From the NCBI RefSeq assembly GCF_001269985.1, contig NZ_BBZB01000001.1, positions 3,906,001 to 3,970,000 on the forward strand: a DNA stretch of 64,000 nucleotides, given 5' to 3'. The notes beneath the pieces are model-generated. The model ran no database searches. It saw only the letters and a program-made list of their open reading frames with translations, and was not told where the DNA came from. Both the position numbers and the translations under genes were made by a program. The DNA is from Pseudoalteromonas sp. '520P1 No. 423'. GTDB taxonomy: Bacteria > Pseudomonadota > Gammaproteobacteria > Enterobacterales > Alteromonadaceae. Below are positions 1 through 12,015 of the stretch, in pieces (position 1 is the first letter of the stretch; every line of letters begins with the position of its first letter).

Positions 1-598
1 GCTCAGCAAAACTTAACGATACTGAAGGTGATGTTTCCGCATTGGTTGAAATTAATTGCGATGACATTTTAAAAGGTGAAAACCAATGTTCTTTATAACC
101 CATATCTAACTGTAAATTATCACCGGCAATACTAAAAAATGTATTGTAGTTAACTATTTCACTACTATTTATTCGATAATCTAAACCGACTTGTAATAAA
201 GTTGAGTCACTTGGGCGCCAAATGCCTTCAAAAAAACCTTGCCCCCACTCATCAGAAGTTAAACCTCTTTGATTGGCTACAGACATGTCTTTGTCATTAC
301 TTAGCGTAAACTTTATACCTGTACGGCTTATATCATCACTACCACGGTATCGCTTTAATTTAATGCGTACTGAGTCATACAATCGATTATCTATTCTTTT
401 TAACTGCCTTAAAGCAATATCAATTTCACGTAATGCATAAGGTTTACTCATAGGTGAGCCCGTCGTTAAAGCAAACAAACGGTCAATTTGTTGCTCTAAT
501 TGCGCATCCATTGCAATCGGCAAATATGCTGTTGGTTTTGCTTGAGTACCAAAAGTACACAAAGCAAAAACTAAAGAAGATAAGGTTTTTAATTTCAT
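1..598 (-). CDS. Wzi-like outer-membrane protein, C-terminus off the window
   Basis: Partial gene: the start codon is at 596-598 (reverse strand) and the frame stays open to the left edge. About 199 residues are visible. The first ~20 residues (MKLKTLSSLVFALCTFGTQA) form a signal peptide. The mature N-terminus contains YLPIAMDAQLEQQIDRL, followed by a region rich in beta-strand-like alternation, as seen in 'capsule assembly Wzi family' outer-membrane barrels. Members of this family are often about 450-500 aa. The call rests on N-terminal resemblance only. A second Wzi-like gene lies at 3939-5399, so two relatives flank the waaA-coaD block. It is divergent from waaA across a ~170 bp AT-rich gap that should hold both promoters. 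Confidence 0.6.
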   Translation of the reverse strand, partial: MKLKTLSSLVFALCTFGTQAKPTAYLPIAMDAQLEQQIDRLFALTTGSPMSKPYALREIDIALRQLKRIDNRLYDSVRIKLKRYRGSDDISRTGIKFTLSNDKDMSVANQRGLTSDEWGQGFFEGIWRPSDSTLLQVGLDYRINSSEIVNYNTFFSIAGDNLQLDMGYKEHWFSPFKMSSQLISTNAETSPSVSLSFAE

Positions 599-767
599 AG
601 TATTGATTAATTTTTAGTAAAGAAAATCGGCGCGTAAATAGTAACAGATCTTAAAAAGGCTTAATACAAAGCAGCTGTGTAAAAATGTAAGTAAAAGTGG
701 TTTTGATATATACAAGTTCGCGCTAAAATAGCTTTTCTCTATAAGCCTTTTATTTAAGATTTCATTT

Positions 768-2033
768 ATGGCACGTTTTTTTTATTCTATTATCTTATAT
801 TTATTAAGCCCGCTTATTATACTTCACTTATGGCTCAGAGGTAAAAAATCACCGGATTATCGTAAGCGTTGGCACGAAAGGTTTGGTTTTGTTAAATCAC
901 ACAGTATAAAAAAACATGCAATTGTATTTCATTGTGCTTCTGTTGGTGAGGTTGTTGCTGCCACACCTTTAATAAAAAAACTACAATTAACGCACCCGAC
1001 TAACCCAATTGTGATTACCTGCAATACACCAACAGGCACGGAGCAAATTAAACGCAGTTTTTTAGATACTGTCGAACATGTGTATTTACCATTAGATTTT
1101 CCTGGCGCGGTTAACCGTTTCATAAAAGCCCTGCAACCAAAAATAATTTGCATATTAGAGACTGAACTTTGGCCTAATTTAATTACGATTAGTAAAAAAA
1201 ATAATATCCCCGTACTTTTGCTTAATGCTCGCTTATCTGAAAAATCTCTAGCGGGTTATAAAAAAGTAGCACCATTGAGTAAATCAATTATGCAAGGCAT
1301 TACACGATTAGCTGCCCATGATGAAGCTGATGCATCTCGTTTCATTAAGTTAGGATTAGATAGAGATAAAGTGATTACCACAGGTTCAATCAAATTTGAT
1401 ATTACAATAAACAAAAATACATTAGATCAAGTATCAAACATCAAACAAAAACTAATCGATAAACAACCTATTTGGATTGCAGGTTCAACTCATCCAGGAG
1501 AGGATGAACTATTGCTAAACACACATCAGAATTTATTAAAGTCCCACCCAGATGCATTATTAATTTTAGTACCCAGACATCCTGAACAATTTGATAAAGT
1601 AGCTACTTTAATTACAGATGCCAAATTAACATTTGAACGTAAATCATCATTATCAAATCAAAGTCGTGCTCAAGTATTACTTGGGGATACGATGGGTGAA
1701 CTGAGTATTTTATATGGTGCAGCGCAATGCGCCTTCATTGGGGGGAGTTTAATAGAGCGCGGCGGACACAACCCTCTTGAGGCTTCAGCATATGGCATCC
1801 CTGTTATAACCGGACCACATATATTTAATTTTTTACATGTTTATCCAGAGCTAATTGAAGCAAAAGGGTGTTTAAAGGTTAATTCTAGTGAGCAAATACT
1901 CTCTAAACTACTGCAAATATTCAATGATGAATCTTATCGCAACAATATAGGGCAGCAAGGTGCATTATTCGTTGACAAAAACCAAGGCGCGATCAAAAAA
2001 ACCATTAATATTATCGTAAAAAATTTGAACTAA
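768..2033 (+). CDS. waaA: 3-deoxy-D-manno-octulosonic acid (Kdo) transferase
   Basis: Transfers Kdo from CMP-Kdo to lipid A precursor at the cytoplasmic face of the inner membrane, the first step of LPS core assembly. The 421 residues match the usual family length. An N-terminal membrane anchor covers about residues 3-24. The ASVGEVVAATPL motif holds the conserved catalytic Glu (E61), and the C-terminal GT-B half has the GGSLIERGGHNPLEASAYG sugar-nucleotide region near residues 325-345. The next gene (DUF1415) starts 15 nt after the stop, so the two are probably co-transcribed. coaD lies close by, as in many gammaproteobacteria where waaA and coaD are neighbours. Confidence 0.95.
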   Translation: MARFFYSIILYLLSPLIILHLWLRGKKSPDYRKRWHERFGFVKSHSIKKHAIVFHCASVGEVVAATPLIKKLQLTHPTNPIVITCNTPTGTEQIKRSFLDTVEHVYLPLDFPGAVNRFIKALQPKIICILETELWPNLITISKKNNIPVLLLNARLSEKSLAGYKKVAPLSKSIMQGITRLAAHDEADASRFIKLGLDRDKVITTGSIKFDITINKNTLDQVSNIKQKLIDKQPIWIAGSTHPGEDELLLNTHQNLLKSHPDALLILVPRHPEQFDKVATLITDAKLTFERKSSLSNQSRAQVLLGDTMGELSILYGAAQCAFIGGSLIERGGHNPLEASAYGIPVITGPHIFNFLHVYPELIEAKGCLKVNSSEQILSKLLQIFNDESYRNNIGQQGALFVDKNQGAIKKTINIIVKNLN

Positions 2034-2048
2034 TTACTGAGAAAAGAT

Positions 2049-2600
2049 ATGCCACAAAGTAGTAACGCTACGACAGAAATGAAATCTTGGGTTGCCAATG
2101 TCATTGTTAAATACAACTTTTGTCCATTTGCACGTAAAGAAGTAGAAAACAACAGTATTCATTATCATGTATGCGATACTTTAAATATTGAAGATGCTGT
2201 ATTAGAAATGATAGAGCAATGTATTCACCTTAACCAAAATCCAAATATTGAAACTACGTTATTAATACTAGAAAAAGGATTTAAAGATTTTGACGCGTTT
2301 TTAGATTTGGTTGATTTAGCCAATGCCATGTTAGTCGCACAAGGTTTTGAAGGCCAATATCAGCTTGCCAACTTTCATCCTGACTATGTATTTGCGGATT
2401 CGGATGAATCTGATGCGGCTAACTACACCAATAGAGCCCCCTTTCCCACTCTACATATAATCAGAGAAGCAAGCATGGCACAAGCATTAGAAAGCTATGA
2501 TGACCCAGACTCGATACCTGAAAATAATATTCAACTAGCCCGTAGAAAAGGTATTGATTTTTGGCAACAACTATTAGAAAACTGTCATAAAAATAGATAG
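2049..2600 (+). CDS. DUF1415 family protein
   Basis: A 183-residue soluble protein with no signal peptide. It carries the features I associate with DUF1415: WVANVIVKYNFCPFARKE near the N-terminus, LANFHPDYVFADSDE in the middle and NRAPFPTLHIIREASM after it. The biochemical function of the family is not established. It is probably translated from the waaA transcript (15 nt gap) and is followed by a strong hairpin at 2604-2637 that separates it from the convergent TetR gene. Confidence 0.85.
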   Translation: MPQSSNATTEMKSWVANVIVKYNFCPFARKEVENNSIHYHVCDTLNIEDAVLEMIEQCIHLNQNPNIETTLLILEKGFKDFDAFLDLVDLANAMLVAQGFEGQYQLANFHPDYVFADSDESDAANYTNRAPFPTLHIIREASMAQALESYDDPDSIPENNIQLARRKGIDFWQQLLENCHKNR

Positions 2601-2603
2601 CTA

Positions 2604-2637
2604 AAATAGCTCTACTCAAATTTTAGTAGAGCTATTT
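2604..2637. terminator. Bidirectional hairpin between DUF1415 and tetR genes
   Basis: A 13-bp perfect stem (2604-2616 with 2625-2637) around an 8-nt loop lies between two convergent genes. The stem ends in AAAT/ATTT, giving a short U-tract on both sides. It is the likely shared terminator. Confidence 0.75.
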
Positions 2638-2653
2638 CTGATTCTAATTAATA

Positions 2654-3298
2654 TTATTCAGAATCAAGGATCATTGCACGGTATTTATTTTGCAGAGCTG
2701 CAATTTTATCACGACCATTATCTGTACTATAGGGCTTAAATAAAAACAGTACTTTTAAAACACCAGTATAAATATCAGATAAAACCAGCTTACCTTCAGG
2801 TCTTTGTGTTTCTACATATGGCGTCCAAAAACTAACTGTTAATTTAACCATATGTGCTAAATCAATAATATCTTCATCATCTATATCAATGATATTAAAA
2901 TGTTTTAATCCAGTAATAACACTTTGTGCTTGCAGCAATAACTTATCTTGTAAAGCAAGATAATTTACTTTTAATGTTTCATCACGAGATAAAATATCAG
3001 CTAAATTATCGTAAAAGAAATGATACTGCCACATCAATTCAAAAATTGAATCTAGGTAATTAACCATTTGTGAAACAACATCTTCATTTTCATTCACAAT
3101 TGGAAAATTAGTTTCTAAATGTTCGCGATATAATGCAAAAATATGCTGTAATATATCTTCTTTATTTTTAAAGTGATAATACAAATTACCTGGGCTGATC
3201 CCCAATTCTGCAGCAATATGATTTGTACTAATTGCACGTTCACCATGTTCATTAAACAAAGCGATACTTGTTTGTATTATTTTATTTTTAGTACTCAT
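2654..3298 (-). CDS. TetR/AcrR family transcriptional regulator
   Basis: 214 residues. The N-terminal helix-turn-helix is typical of TetR: residues ~20-50 contain ISTNHIAAELGISPGNLYYHF followed by KNKEDIL. The C-terminal ligand domain is all-helical and acidic. It is divergent from coaD across 160 bp, so it may control itself, coaD or the wzi-like gene. No operator could be defined and the ligand is unknown. Confidence 0.9.
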   Translation of the reverse strand: MSTKNKIIQTSIALFNEHGERAISTNHIAAELGISPGNLYYHFKNKEDILQHIFALYREHLETNFPIVNENEDVVSQMVNYLDSIFELMWQYHFFYDNLADILSRDETLKVNYLALQDKLLLQAQSVITGLKHFNIIDIDDEDIIDLAHMVKLTVSFWTPYVETQRPEGKLVLSDIYTGVLKVLFLFKPYSTDNGRDKIAALQNKYRAMILDSE

Positions 3299-3453
3299 TC
3301 AGCTTTCCAGACATCCATTTATAACAAAAGTATATAACAAAACAGGTGCTCCTTTAAAGGCTGATATTCATGATAATTACTGATAAACTATCAAACAATT
3401 AACAATGTACTCAGCTTAAAGAGTTTACAAGATATTTTCATAAGGTTATTTAA

Positions 3454-5399
<1,946 letters not shown>

Positions 5400-5532
5400 A
5401 ATAATCCTCAGCACACCTTCATGAAGAGCACTATCTGGAATTATTAAGTGGGTTAATTGTTAATTAGTCCACTCACATATTGTGTATTTAAAACAATATA
5501 AGTACTCATTGTGGTCTAAGGCAAAGCTGTTT

Positions 5533-6256
5533 TTATGCTCCGCCTAAAAACAACTCTTCAGCATCGTCTTTTATATCTTGATAGTCATCTTCATCAAGAT
5601 TCAATGCGTCCAATACTTCATCTTAATATAGGGCCAATCAGGTGAAGCAATAAAACGTTTATTTACATGTACTAGGTTTTTTGCCGTTTTTAATGCCGAA
5701 AAAGTTAACTGATCAGCACCTTCATCAATTTGTTTTAAATAATCATGATAATCACGATTCGATTCCGCTAATACATTAATATAATCATCATAATTCATCG
5801 CCATAGCTGGGATCCCAGCATCATGAAATAAACCTATCATATGTAAGTTTTCAGTTGGTACCTTACTTTTTATTTTTGTCCCTATCAGGGTTGCAGCTGT
5901 AGCGATATCTGAAGCCGAGCCCCAAAAGCGCTCTAATGAGATACAACACTTATCTTGCTTAAAAGCTTGCTTGATTAAACACTAGTAACCAAAGTTGTGA
6001 TGCTATCGAGACCTAAAAACATCACAGCTGGCTTTATATCTGTCACCGTTCTAGCCAAACCATATAATGGTGAATTAATCACTTTCAGCACAGCTGCTGA
6101 AGTAGCTATATCATCAGATATTATTTCAGCCACTTGATTAAGCTCTGGAGACTCTAATGCTAATTCATCTTGAAGTTGTTGTAATATTTCTGGTTTAGGC
6201 GGTAAATTAAATCCATGAGACAAATCAGAAAGTACCTGAGCATCAATATCTATCAT
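5533..6256 (-). pseudogene. Broken HDOD-domain protein gene
   Basis: Start ATG at 6254-6256 has an AAGGA Shine-Dalgarno sequence upstream. Reading MIDIDAQVLSDLSHGFNLPP and then VLKVINSPLYGLARTV is typical of an HDOD signalling domain. The frame breaks near 5978, after TTLVTS, and continues in another frame as LIKQAFKQDKCCISLERFWG. It then reads MIGLFHDAGIPAMAMNYDDY. Part of the central domain appears missing after IDEGADQ, and the frame breaks again near 5620, after ASPDWPYIK, before the C-terminal DEVLDALNLDEDDYQD and a TAA at 5533-5535. It is therefore a remnant with at least two frameshifts and probably an internal deletion. An intact EAL-HDOD protein is encoded at 27861-29108. Confidence 0.8.
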
Positions 6257-6345
6257 GTAAAATAATCCTTTTTTAAATTTTTCAATAATCTTCAATCACT
6301 AAAGTGATATCATGATTCAAAACACGCTGTATATTATTAATTCTT

Positions 6346-6729
6346 ATGAATCAAACTTGTGCTGAATGCCAAGCCTCTTTAAGCTGCCAATCAGATTTAA
6401 GCGCCTCTTCATGCTGGTGCATGGAACTGCCAAATATCGTATCTCTTGAAACAAATCAAATTAATACGCAGTGCTTATGTAAAGAGTGCCTCGCTAAGAA
6501 AATAAATAAACAAATACACACTCTTTACCATACTAAAAATTTAGACCTATTAATTGAAATAGCCAAACCATATAGAAAAAAAACAAATTTAATTGAACAT
6601 ATTGATTACACTATAGAAAATGGCCTTTATGTATTTAGTGCTTGGCATCATTTAAAGCGAGGGAAGTGTTGTGCTAATGGATGCAGACATTGTCCTTATG
6701 ACAAACAAGGCAAGATCACGCATAAATAA
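6346..6729 (+). CDS. Cysteine-rich CWC / DUF5522 two-domain protein
   Basis: 127 residues carrying two small Cys-rich modules. The N-terminal half has C4-C7-type spacing ending in the CWC tripeptide (residues ~4-26) and a CLCKECL knuckle, as in 'cysteine-rich CWC' proteins. The C-terminal half has LYVFSAWHHLKRGKCCANGC and then RHCPY, the signature of DUF5522. The cysteine pattern suggests zinc or iron-sulfur binding, but no function is established. It is divergent from the HDOD pseudogene. Confidence 0.75.
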   Translation: MNQTCAECQASLSCQSDLSASSCWCMELPNIVSLETNQINTQCLCKECLAKKINKQIHTLYHTKNLDLLIEIAKPYRKKTNLIEHIDYTIENGLYVFSAWHHLKRGKCCANGCRHCPYDKQGKITHK

Positions 6730-7015
6730 TTTAACAAGTATAATGAGGGGTGGTTAACTCCTCACGCTGACATCAATTCTATTAGTTACTTATCTTTGTT
6801 GCAGTACTATTACTCTGAGTCTTTTTTTTCTACTGACTGCTTTTGCACACACAACTTTCGTTCAATCTATTAATTAGGACTATAAATCATCTATGAAGAA
6901 ATTTATACAGGCCTTATAGATAGTAGCTTTCAAGAGGAATTTCCTAGGTATAAGAACAACCCCTTCCTGAGATTCAGGTTTTTTATCTTGCTCTTTATTT
7001 ATGAGCCATTAATAA

Positions 7016-7918
7016 CTAATTTATTGTCTGCTTATCCACTTCATCTAATTTAATCATATAGGCATTTCGTCCTATCCCTTTAAACTCTTCATCGGTAAAA
7101 ATTACAGTATTATTATCAGAAAATGTGACAGCTTCTTTTTGTGTCACTATACCTAAATTAATTTTGTAAGCATCTCCCGAGAAAAAATCATCCCCTGTCC
7201 AGTTTTCGAATAACCAAAGCCGCTCAGAATCTAATAATACTAGCTTACTCCGATCTGGGCTCAAAGCTGCTGAGGTGATCCAACATAACTTTTCATGTGT
7301 GGTACAAGTATTAAAATTACTGATATAGCGCGCCTGATAATTATCAGCGTGATCGCCAATTTTATATAAATTAGTATCACCATCAAAAGGTTCTGTTCTA
7401 TTTTTAGAAAATAAATACAGCTGTTTTTTATAAAAAACAAACGCTTCTAAATCAAAGTTTTTTTCAGATTCCTTTGGTGGGTAATTAACTTGTTCTGGAT
7501 AGGTGAATTTTATAATTTCAGCTTCAGTTGTATTTCCTTTGATATCTATCGGATTTTCTATCTTATAAATAGTTAGCCATTGACGCATATTTTCATTATT
7601 GCCAAAATCACCAATAAAAAAATGGCCAAAATCATCTTGAGTCATATCTTCCCAATCTAAATTTTTAGCATTGGTGATAGTAATGGTTTTTTTTATAGAA
7701 CCATCTTTTTGTATTTGGTGTAATTTCGCCCCATTTCCGCCATCATTTATCGCCCAAAAGTTCTCAGCTTTATCCATTTCAATACCTGAAATTTCTTTTA
7801 ACTCAGGAGCCAAGGTCACAACTTTTTTACTGTAAAGCTGATAAGTTAAACCGCCTATTAATAAAAACATTAAAATTGAGGCTAAAATAGTTATGCTGAT
7901 AACTGTTTTTTTTATCAT
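7016..7918 (-). CDS. Membrane-anchored beta-propeller-like protein (paralogue of 58086-59003)
   Basis: 300 residues. A single N-terminal hydrophobic segment (residues 5-27) acts as a signal anchor. The rest shows propeller-like repeats with the landmarks LKEISGIE, FWAINDGGNG, NAKNLDWEDMTQDDFGHFFI and GDFGNNENMRQWLTIYKIE. The gene at 58086 shows the same order of landmarks (EASGL, FWTHNDSGD, RDWEDISIGP, YVGDIGDN), so the two are paralogues. The start overlaps the sseA stop by 4 nt, so it is co-translated with the sulfurtransferase. Function unknown. Confidence 0.7.
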   Translation of the reverse strand: MIKKTVISITILASILMFLLIGGLTYQLYSKKVVTLAPELKEISGIEMDKAENFWAINDGGNGAKLHQIQKDGSIKKTITITNAKNLDWEDMTQDDFGHFFIGDFGNNENMRQWLTIYKIENPIDIKGNTTEAEIIKFTYPEQVNYPPKESEKNFDLEAFVFYKKQLYLFSKNRTEPFDGDTNLYKIGDHADNYQARYISNFNTCTTHEKLCWITSAALSPDRSKLVLLDSERLWLFENWTGDDFFSGDAYKINLGIVTQKEAVTFSDNNTVIFTDEEFKGIGRNAYMIKLDEVDKQTIN

Positions 7919-8772
7919 TTAATATCTAACCCTTTACCCAATTCTATTGGTAATTCTGAGCTTGCGCCCCACTCGCTCCAAGAACCATCATAAACAGCTA
8001 AGTTTTCATAACCTACAATGTGTGCACCCAGTGCTAAAATGCATGCAGTAACCCCAGAACCACAACTAAAAATAAGTGCATCTACATTCGCCGCCAATCT
8101 TTTATGAAACACAGTTTGCAAAGCATCTTTATCAAGCATAAAGCCATTTTTTACAATATCCGAATAAGGCAAACTTCTTGCGTTTGGAATATGACCAGCT
8201 CTCATTCCCGCTCTTGGCTCTTCTCCGTCACCTAAAAAGCGCTTTTTTCCTCTTGCATCCAAAACAAGGGAAGATTGGTTATCTAGCTGGGTCAGTACAG
8301 CATTTTGATCTACAAAAGTATCAGGATTATAACAAGCTATAAAATCACCTGAATTTTTAACTTTCTGATAAGACTCAGTGATAGGATAACCTTTTGTTAG
8401 CCAATCAGGTAAACCGCCATCTAATACAGCAACATTAACCAAACCCATAGCTCTAAACATCCACCATGCTCTCGCACTGCTATATATGCCTTTTTCATCG
8501 TAAACAATAATGCAGCTATCATTATTTATGCCAAACTCACGCATCAAACTCTGAAATTTGTCTTCGCTTGGCATCGTATTCGAAATAGGCGAATCTAAAT
8601 CACATACCTCTTTACTAAAGTCAAAACGTCGTGCACCTTGTATTATTGTTTCTGCTTTATATGCTGCTTTAGATCCAGCTTCCGCCATACTGGCATCAAA
8701 AATAATAAGTTGTTTATGATTAATATTGTCATTTAACCAATCAGTTGTAACTAAAGGACCTGATAGCTGCAT
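7915..8772 (-). CDS. sseA: 3-mercaptopyruvate/thiosulfate sulfurtransferase
   Basis: 285 residues with tandem rhodanese domains. The active-site loop in the second domain reads CGSGVTA with Cys at about residue 237. CGSGVT is the form typical of 3-mercaptopyruvate sulfurtransferases (SseA), rather than the CRxGxR loop of thiosulfate-specific enzymes. It lies between the purC terminator and the propeller gene, whose start overlaps its stop by 4 nt. Confidence 0.88.
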   Translation of the reverse strand: MQLSGPLVTTDWLNDNINHKQLIIFDASMAEAGSKAAYKAETIIQGARRFDFSKEVCDLDSPISNTMPSEDKFQSLMREFGINNDSCIIVYDEKGIYSSARAWWMFRAMGLVNVAVLDGGLPDWLTKGYPITESYQKVKNSGDFIACYNPDTFVDQNAVLTQLDNQSSLVLDARGKKRFLGDGEEPRAGMRAGHIPNARSLPYSDIVKNGFMLDKDALQTVFHKRLAANVDALIFSCGSGVTACILALGAHIVGYENLAVYDGSWSEWGASSELPIELGKGLDIK

Positions 8773-8811
8773 ACTAAAACCTTTTTTATATTTATCTTAA
8801 CCTTAGTATAC

Positions 8812-8842
8812 AAAAAAAGCCCTTAGGTATAATCCTAAGAGC
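8812..8842 (-). terminator. Rho-independent terminator after purC
   Basis: On the minus strand a 9-bp stem with one mismatch (8834-8842 with 8819-8827, loop 8828-8833) is followed by seven U (8812-8818). It lies 58 nt past the purC stop. Confidence 0.85.
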
Positions 8843-8899
8843 CTTTAATAGTTATATTTTTTGCCACAAAGTGGCCTTAAATAAAACTACTCAGCAGCT

Positions 8900-10003
8900 T
8901 TATTTAACTATTAAGCCATATTCTTTATCCAATAACTCAATTACTTCAGCACGCGGATCTTCAGGGATCACAATTTCTTTACCTATGATCTTAGATGCGA
9001 TACCAGTATAAGTATCTGATACATTCATCATAACATCTACAGGTAATTTATAACCTTCAGCTAACTTAAAGCGCTCAACCATACGATCTTTATTTAATAA
9101 AACATCGCTATCTGGTACGTTTTTAATGAGTAATTGACGGAAACCTTCTTTTGAATTTTCAACAACTTTACCATCACGGAAAGCTGGACCATCCCATATG
9201 CGAGATGAGTCAGGCGTACCTACCTCATCAATATAAATAAGCTTTTCAGTACCATCGATTTCAGATACATAGCCAAACTCAAACTTAGTATCTACAAATA
9301 CTTGATCTAGTTTAGCGAGTTCATCAGAGATTAACTTAAAGCCTTCAGTTAATAACTTCTCATATTGAGAGACATCATCTAATGATTTGAAATTAAATAC
9401 ATCTAAGTTATTTTCAATGTTTTTACGTGTGATATTAACATCATCAACTTCAGGAATTTCATCAACGCCTATGATAATGCCTTTTGTTGAAGGTGTGATT
9501 AACACTTTATCTAATTTCTGATTTGACTCTAAACCTTCAGCTAGCTCATTACCACAAAAATCTCTTACGCCTTTAGCGTAATCACGCCACATGCTACCAG
9601 TAATATATTGACGCGCAATTGCTTCAACCATTACAGGTTTAGCTTTACGTACAATCCAAATATATGGATGTGGAATATCAACAATATGATTACCCGCAAG
9701 GCCAGCTTTATCAAACATATTAAACCAATGCGCGGCAACGCTATTGAGCGCAATACCTTTACCTGGCACACCATTTAATCCATCTTCACCTTGCCAAATA
9801 CAATCAAAAGCAGAAATACGATCAGAAATGATCATAATTGCTAAAGGCGTATCTGTAGGAATACCGTAAGATTTCTCTTCGATTAAACGAGCACTATCTT
9901 CTGGTGTTAACCAGTATACAGAACGAACTTTACCACTGTGAACATCACCTTGTGTACGAATAGGTAAATCATCATTAACGTCTAAAACTTTATAAGTGCT
10001 CAT
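8900..10003 (-). CDS. purC: Phosphoribosylaminoimidazole-succinocarboxamide synthase (long form)
   Basis: Purine synthesis: joins CAIR and aspartate using ATP. 367 residues, clearly longer than the ~237 aa E. coli enzyme. It resembles the long form found in several marine gammaproteobacteria. Key blocks are GKVRSVYWL (nucleotide loop), [44 protein letters not shown] and [13 protein letters not shown]. Monocistronic by position: its own terminator lies downstream and a 262-bp gap separates it from the divergent ppaC. Confidence 0.95.
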   Translation of the reverse strand: MSTYKVLDVNDDLPIRTQGDVHSGKVRSVYWLTPEDSARLIEEKSYGIPTDTPLAIMIISDRISAFDCIWQGEDGLNGVPGKGIALNSVAAHWFNMFDKAGLAGNHIVDIPHPYIWIVRKAKPVMVEAIARQYITGSMWRDYAKGVRDFCGNELAEGLESNQKLDKVLITPSTKGIIIGVDEIPEVDDVNITRKNIENNLDVFNFKSLDDVSQYEKLLTEGFKLISDELAKLDQVFVDTKFEFGYVSEIDGTEKLIYIDEVGTPDSSRIWDGPAFRDGKVVENSKEGFRQLLIKNVPDSDVLLNKDRMVERFKLAEGYKLPVDVMMNVSDTYTGIASKIIGKEIVIPEDPRAEVIELLDKEYGLIVK

Positions 10004-10265
10004 TGTTTCTCCGAAAGGATAACCATCAATTTTAAGCGGCGTATTTTAAGCCAGTATCAATAAAATCACAATCTCTGAGAGCATAACAATGAAGATATTT
10101 CACAAATTGTTTACTGAATTTTTTTCACTTAAATATTATATTAATAGTAATTCACAATAAGGCTAACTGATATCTAAAAACTTCATGTTTATAGGCTCAG
10201 GGTATAATTACAATATAATGTAAGTTTTGTTAGAATAGCTGCCAAATTTATATGGAGCCTAATTT

Positions 10266-11183
10266 ATGCCAGCTTATGTAGTAGGACACAAAGTACCAGA
10301 TTCAGATTCAATTGTTGGAGCAATCGCTCTTGCATATTTAAAAAACGCAATTGGTGAAGAAGTAATTCCTTCACGTTTAGGTGAGCTTTCACCTGAAACA
10401 CAATTCATTTTAGATAAATTTGGTTTTGAAGCACCAGAACTAAAAATGAGCTACGCCGGTGAAAGCCTTTATATTGTAGATCACTCTGATATTGCATTAG
10501 CACCAGATGATGTTGCAGAAGCGACGCTTCTTGGCATAGTTGATCACCATAAATTAGGTGACTTAACATCAGATACGCCTCTTGAGTGTTGGATCCGTCC
10601 TGTTGGTTGTAGTAACACAGTTATCAAAATGATGTATGATTTCCATAACGTTGAAATTCCTAAAGATATTGCTGGCATGATGATGTGTGCAATCTTAAGT
10701 GATACAGTTATTTTTAAATCGCCAACTTGCACTACAGCTGATATCCGTTGTGTTGAAGTACTCGCTGAAATTGCAGGTATTACTGATTACAAAGAATTAG
10801 GCATGGAAATGTTTAAAGTAAAATCAGCAGTATTAAATACACCTATGCGTGATTTAGTAATGCGTGATTTTAAAAACTTTAATATGAATGGCACAAAAGT
10901 AGGCATTGGCCAATTAGAAGTTATCGACCTTGCTATTTTTGATGAAATGAAACCTGACTTAGAAGCTGATATTGCAAAATTAAAGCAAGAAGAAGGTCAA
11001 CACACTGTGCTTTTATTATTAACTGACATAATGAAAGAAGGCTCTGAGCTTTTAGTTGTAAGTGATGACTTATCTCAAATCGAATCAGCTTTTGCAGCAA
11101 CAACTGACAACAGAGTATGGTTAGATGGTGTATTAAGCCGCAAAAAACAAGTAGTTCCACCACTTGAAAAAGTATTCGCTTAA
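10266..11183 (+). CDS. ppaC: Manganese-dependent inorganic pyrophosphatase (family II)
   Basis: Hydrolyses pyrophosphate to drive biosynthesis. 305 residues in DHH-family order: GHKVPDSDS (H8, D12, D14), VDHSD, the IVDHHKLGD motif (D93-H94-H95) and a C-terminal SRKKQVVPPL block that binds substrate. A Shine-Dalgarno-like GGAG precedes the ATG. Divergent from purC, monocistronic, with a hairpin after the stop. Confidence 0.95.
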   Translation: MPAYVVGHKVPDSDSIVGAIALAYLKNAIGEEVIPSRLGELSPETQFILDKFGFEAPELKMSYAGESLYIVDHSDIALAPDDVAEATLLGIVDHHKLGDLTSDTPLECWIRPVGCSNTVIKMMYDFHNVEIPKDIAGMMMCAILSDTVIFKSPTCTTADIRCVEVLAEIAGITDYKELGMEMFKVKSAVLNTPMRDLVMRDFKNFNMNGTKVGIGQLEVIDLAIFDEMKPDLEADIAKLKQEEGQHTVLLLLTDIMKEGSELLVVSDDLSQIESAFAATTDNRVWLDGVLSRKKQVVPPLEKVFA

Positions 11184-11207
11184 TTTTTTACTATCAAGCT
11201 AAGCTAT

Positions 11208-11238
11208 AAAAAAGATGTGCATTGCACATCTTTTTTTT
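11208..11238. terminator. Hairpin terminator between ppaC and ferritin
   Basis: A 7-bp perfect stem (11214-11220 with 11224-11230) is flanked by A6 on one side and T8 on the other. It can serve both convergent genes. Confidence 0.85.
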
Positions 11239-11267
11239 GGTTCAAACTTTAATTATCGTAATGGATA

Positions 11268-11792
11268 TTAAGCACCTGGAGCCATAATTGATGTTGCACC
11301 AGTTTTAGCTAATTCAGCTAAATCTTTATCAATCCAGAACAATGCTTTACCGTCTTCACCAACAAGTTTAATTTTATCTATAATGCCATTAAATAACTTT
11401 TCTTCTTCATGTTGTTCTGCAACATACCATTGTAAAAAGTTAAAAGTAGAATAATCATGAGCAGTAAATGCAACATGCGTTAATTCATTAATACGCTGAG
11501 TAATTAAACACTCATGTTCATAAGTTGCCAGGAAAATATCACCCAAAGAGTTAAACTCATGTGGTGGCGCTTCAATTGTGCCTAAGATCGGCATAGCACC
11601 CGTTTCACTTACGTAAGTGAATAAGCGATTCATATGTTCCATTTCTTCTAATGCATGTTTACGTAAAAATTCAGCAGCACCTTCAAAGCCTTTATCTTCA
11701 CACCAAGCACTCATTTGCAGATATAAATTTGAAGAGTAAAACTCTAAATTTATTTGTTCGTTCAATTTTTCAACCATAGCTGGTGCTAACAT
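11268..11792 (-). CDS. ftnA: Non-heme ferritin
   Basis: Iron storage shell subunit with ferroxidase activity. 174 residues, four-helix bundle. Ferroxidase ligands are visible: [16 protein letters not shown] near the N-terminus, [13 protein letters not shown] (EExxH) near residues 48-60 and [12 protein letters not shown] near residues 125-137. A good AGGAG Shine-Dalgarno sequence lies 6-10 nt upstream of the start. Monocistronic, sharing the hairpin with ppaC. Confidence 0.95.
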   Translation of the reverse strand: MLAPAMVEKLNEQINLEFYSSNLYLQMSAWCEDKGFEGAAEFLRKHALEEMEHMNRLFTYVSETGAMPILGTIEAPPHEFNSLGDIFLATYEHECLITQRINELTHVAFTAHDYSTFNFLQWYVAEQHEEEKLFNGIIDKIKLVGEDGKALFWIDKDLAELAKTGATSIMAPGA

Positions 11793-12015
11793 AAAAATAC
11801 TCCTAAAAAATTTAAGTCGCTATTGTTCTGTAATTAAAGATAAAAATCAACTTTGATATATGTTTATCCGTTTATACGTCTATATATAACTTTTCTGTAC
11901 CTTTTATAACAAAAAAAAGTATCTTTTTAATTACATTTATTTTACATTTGTCCCCACTTTGATCGTTTTTCAATCAAAAGTAAATAAAAGACAACAATCC
12001 AGGGAAAATAAAAAA

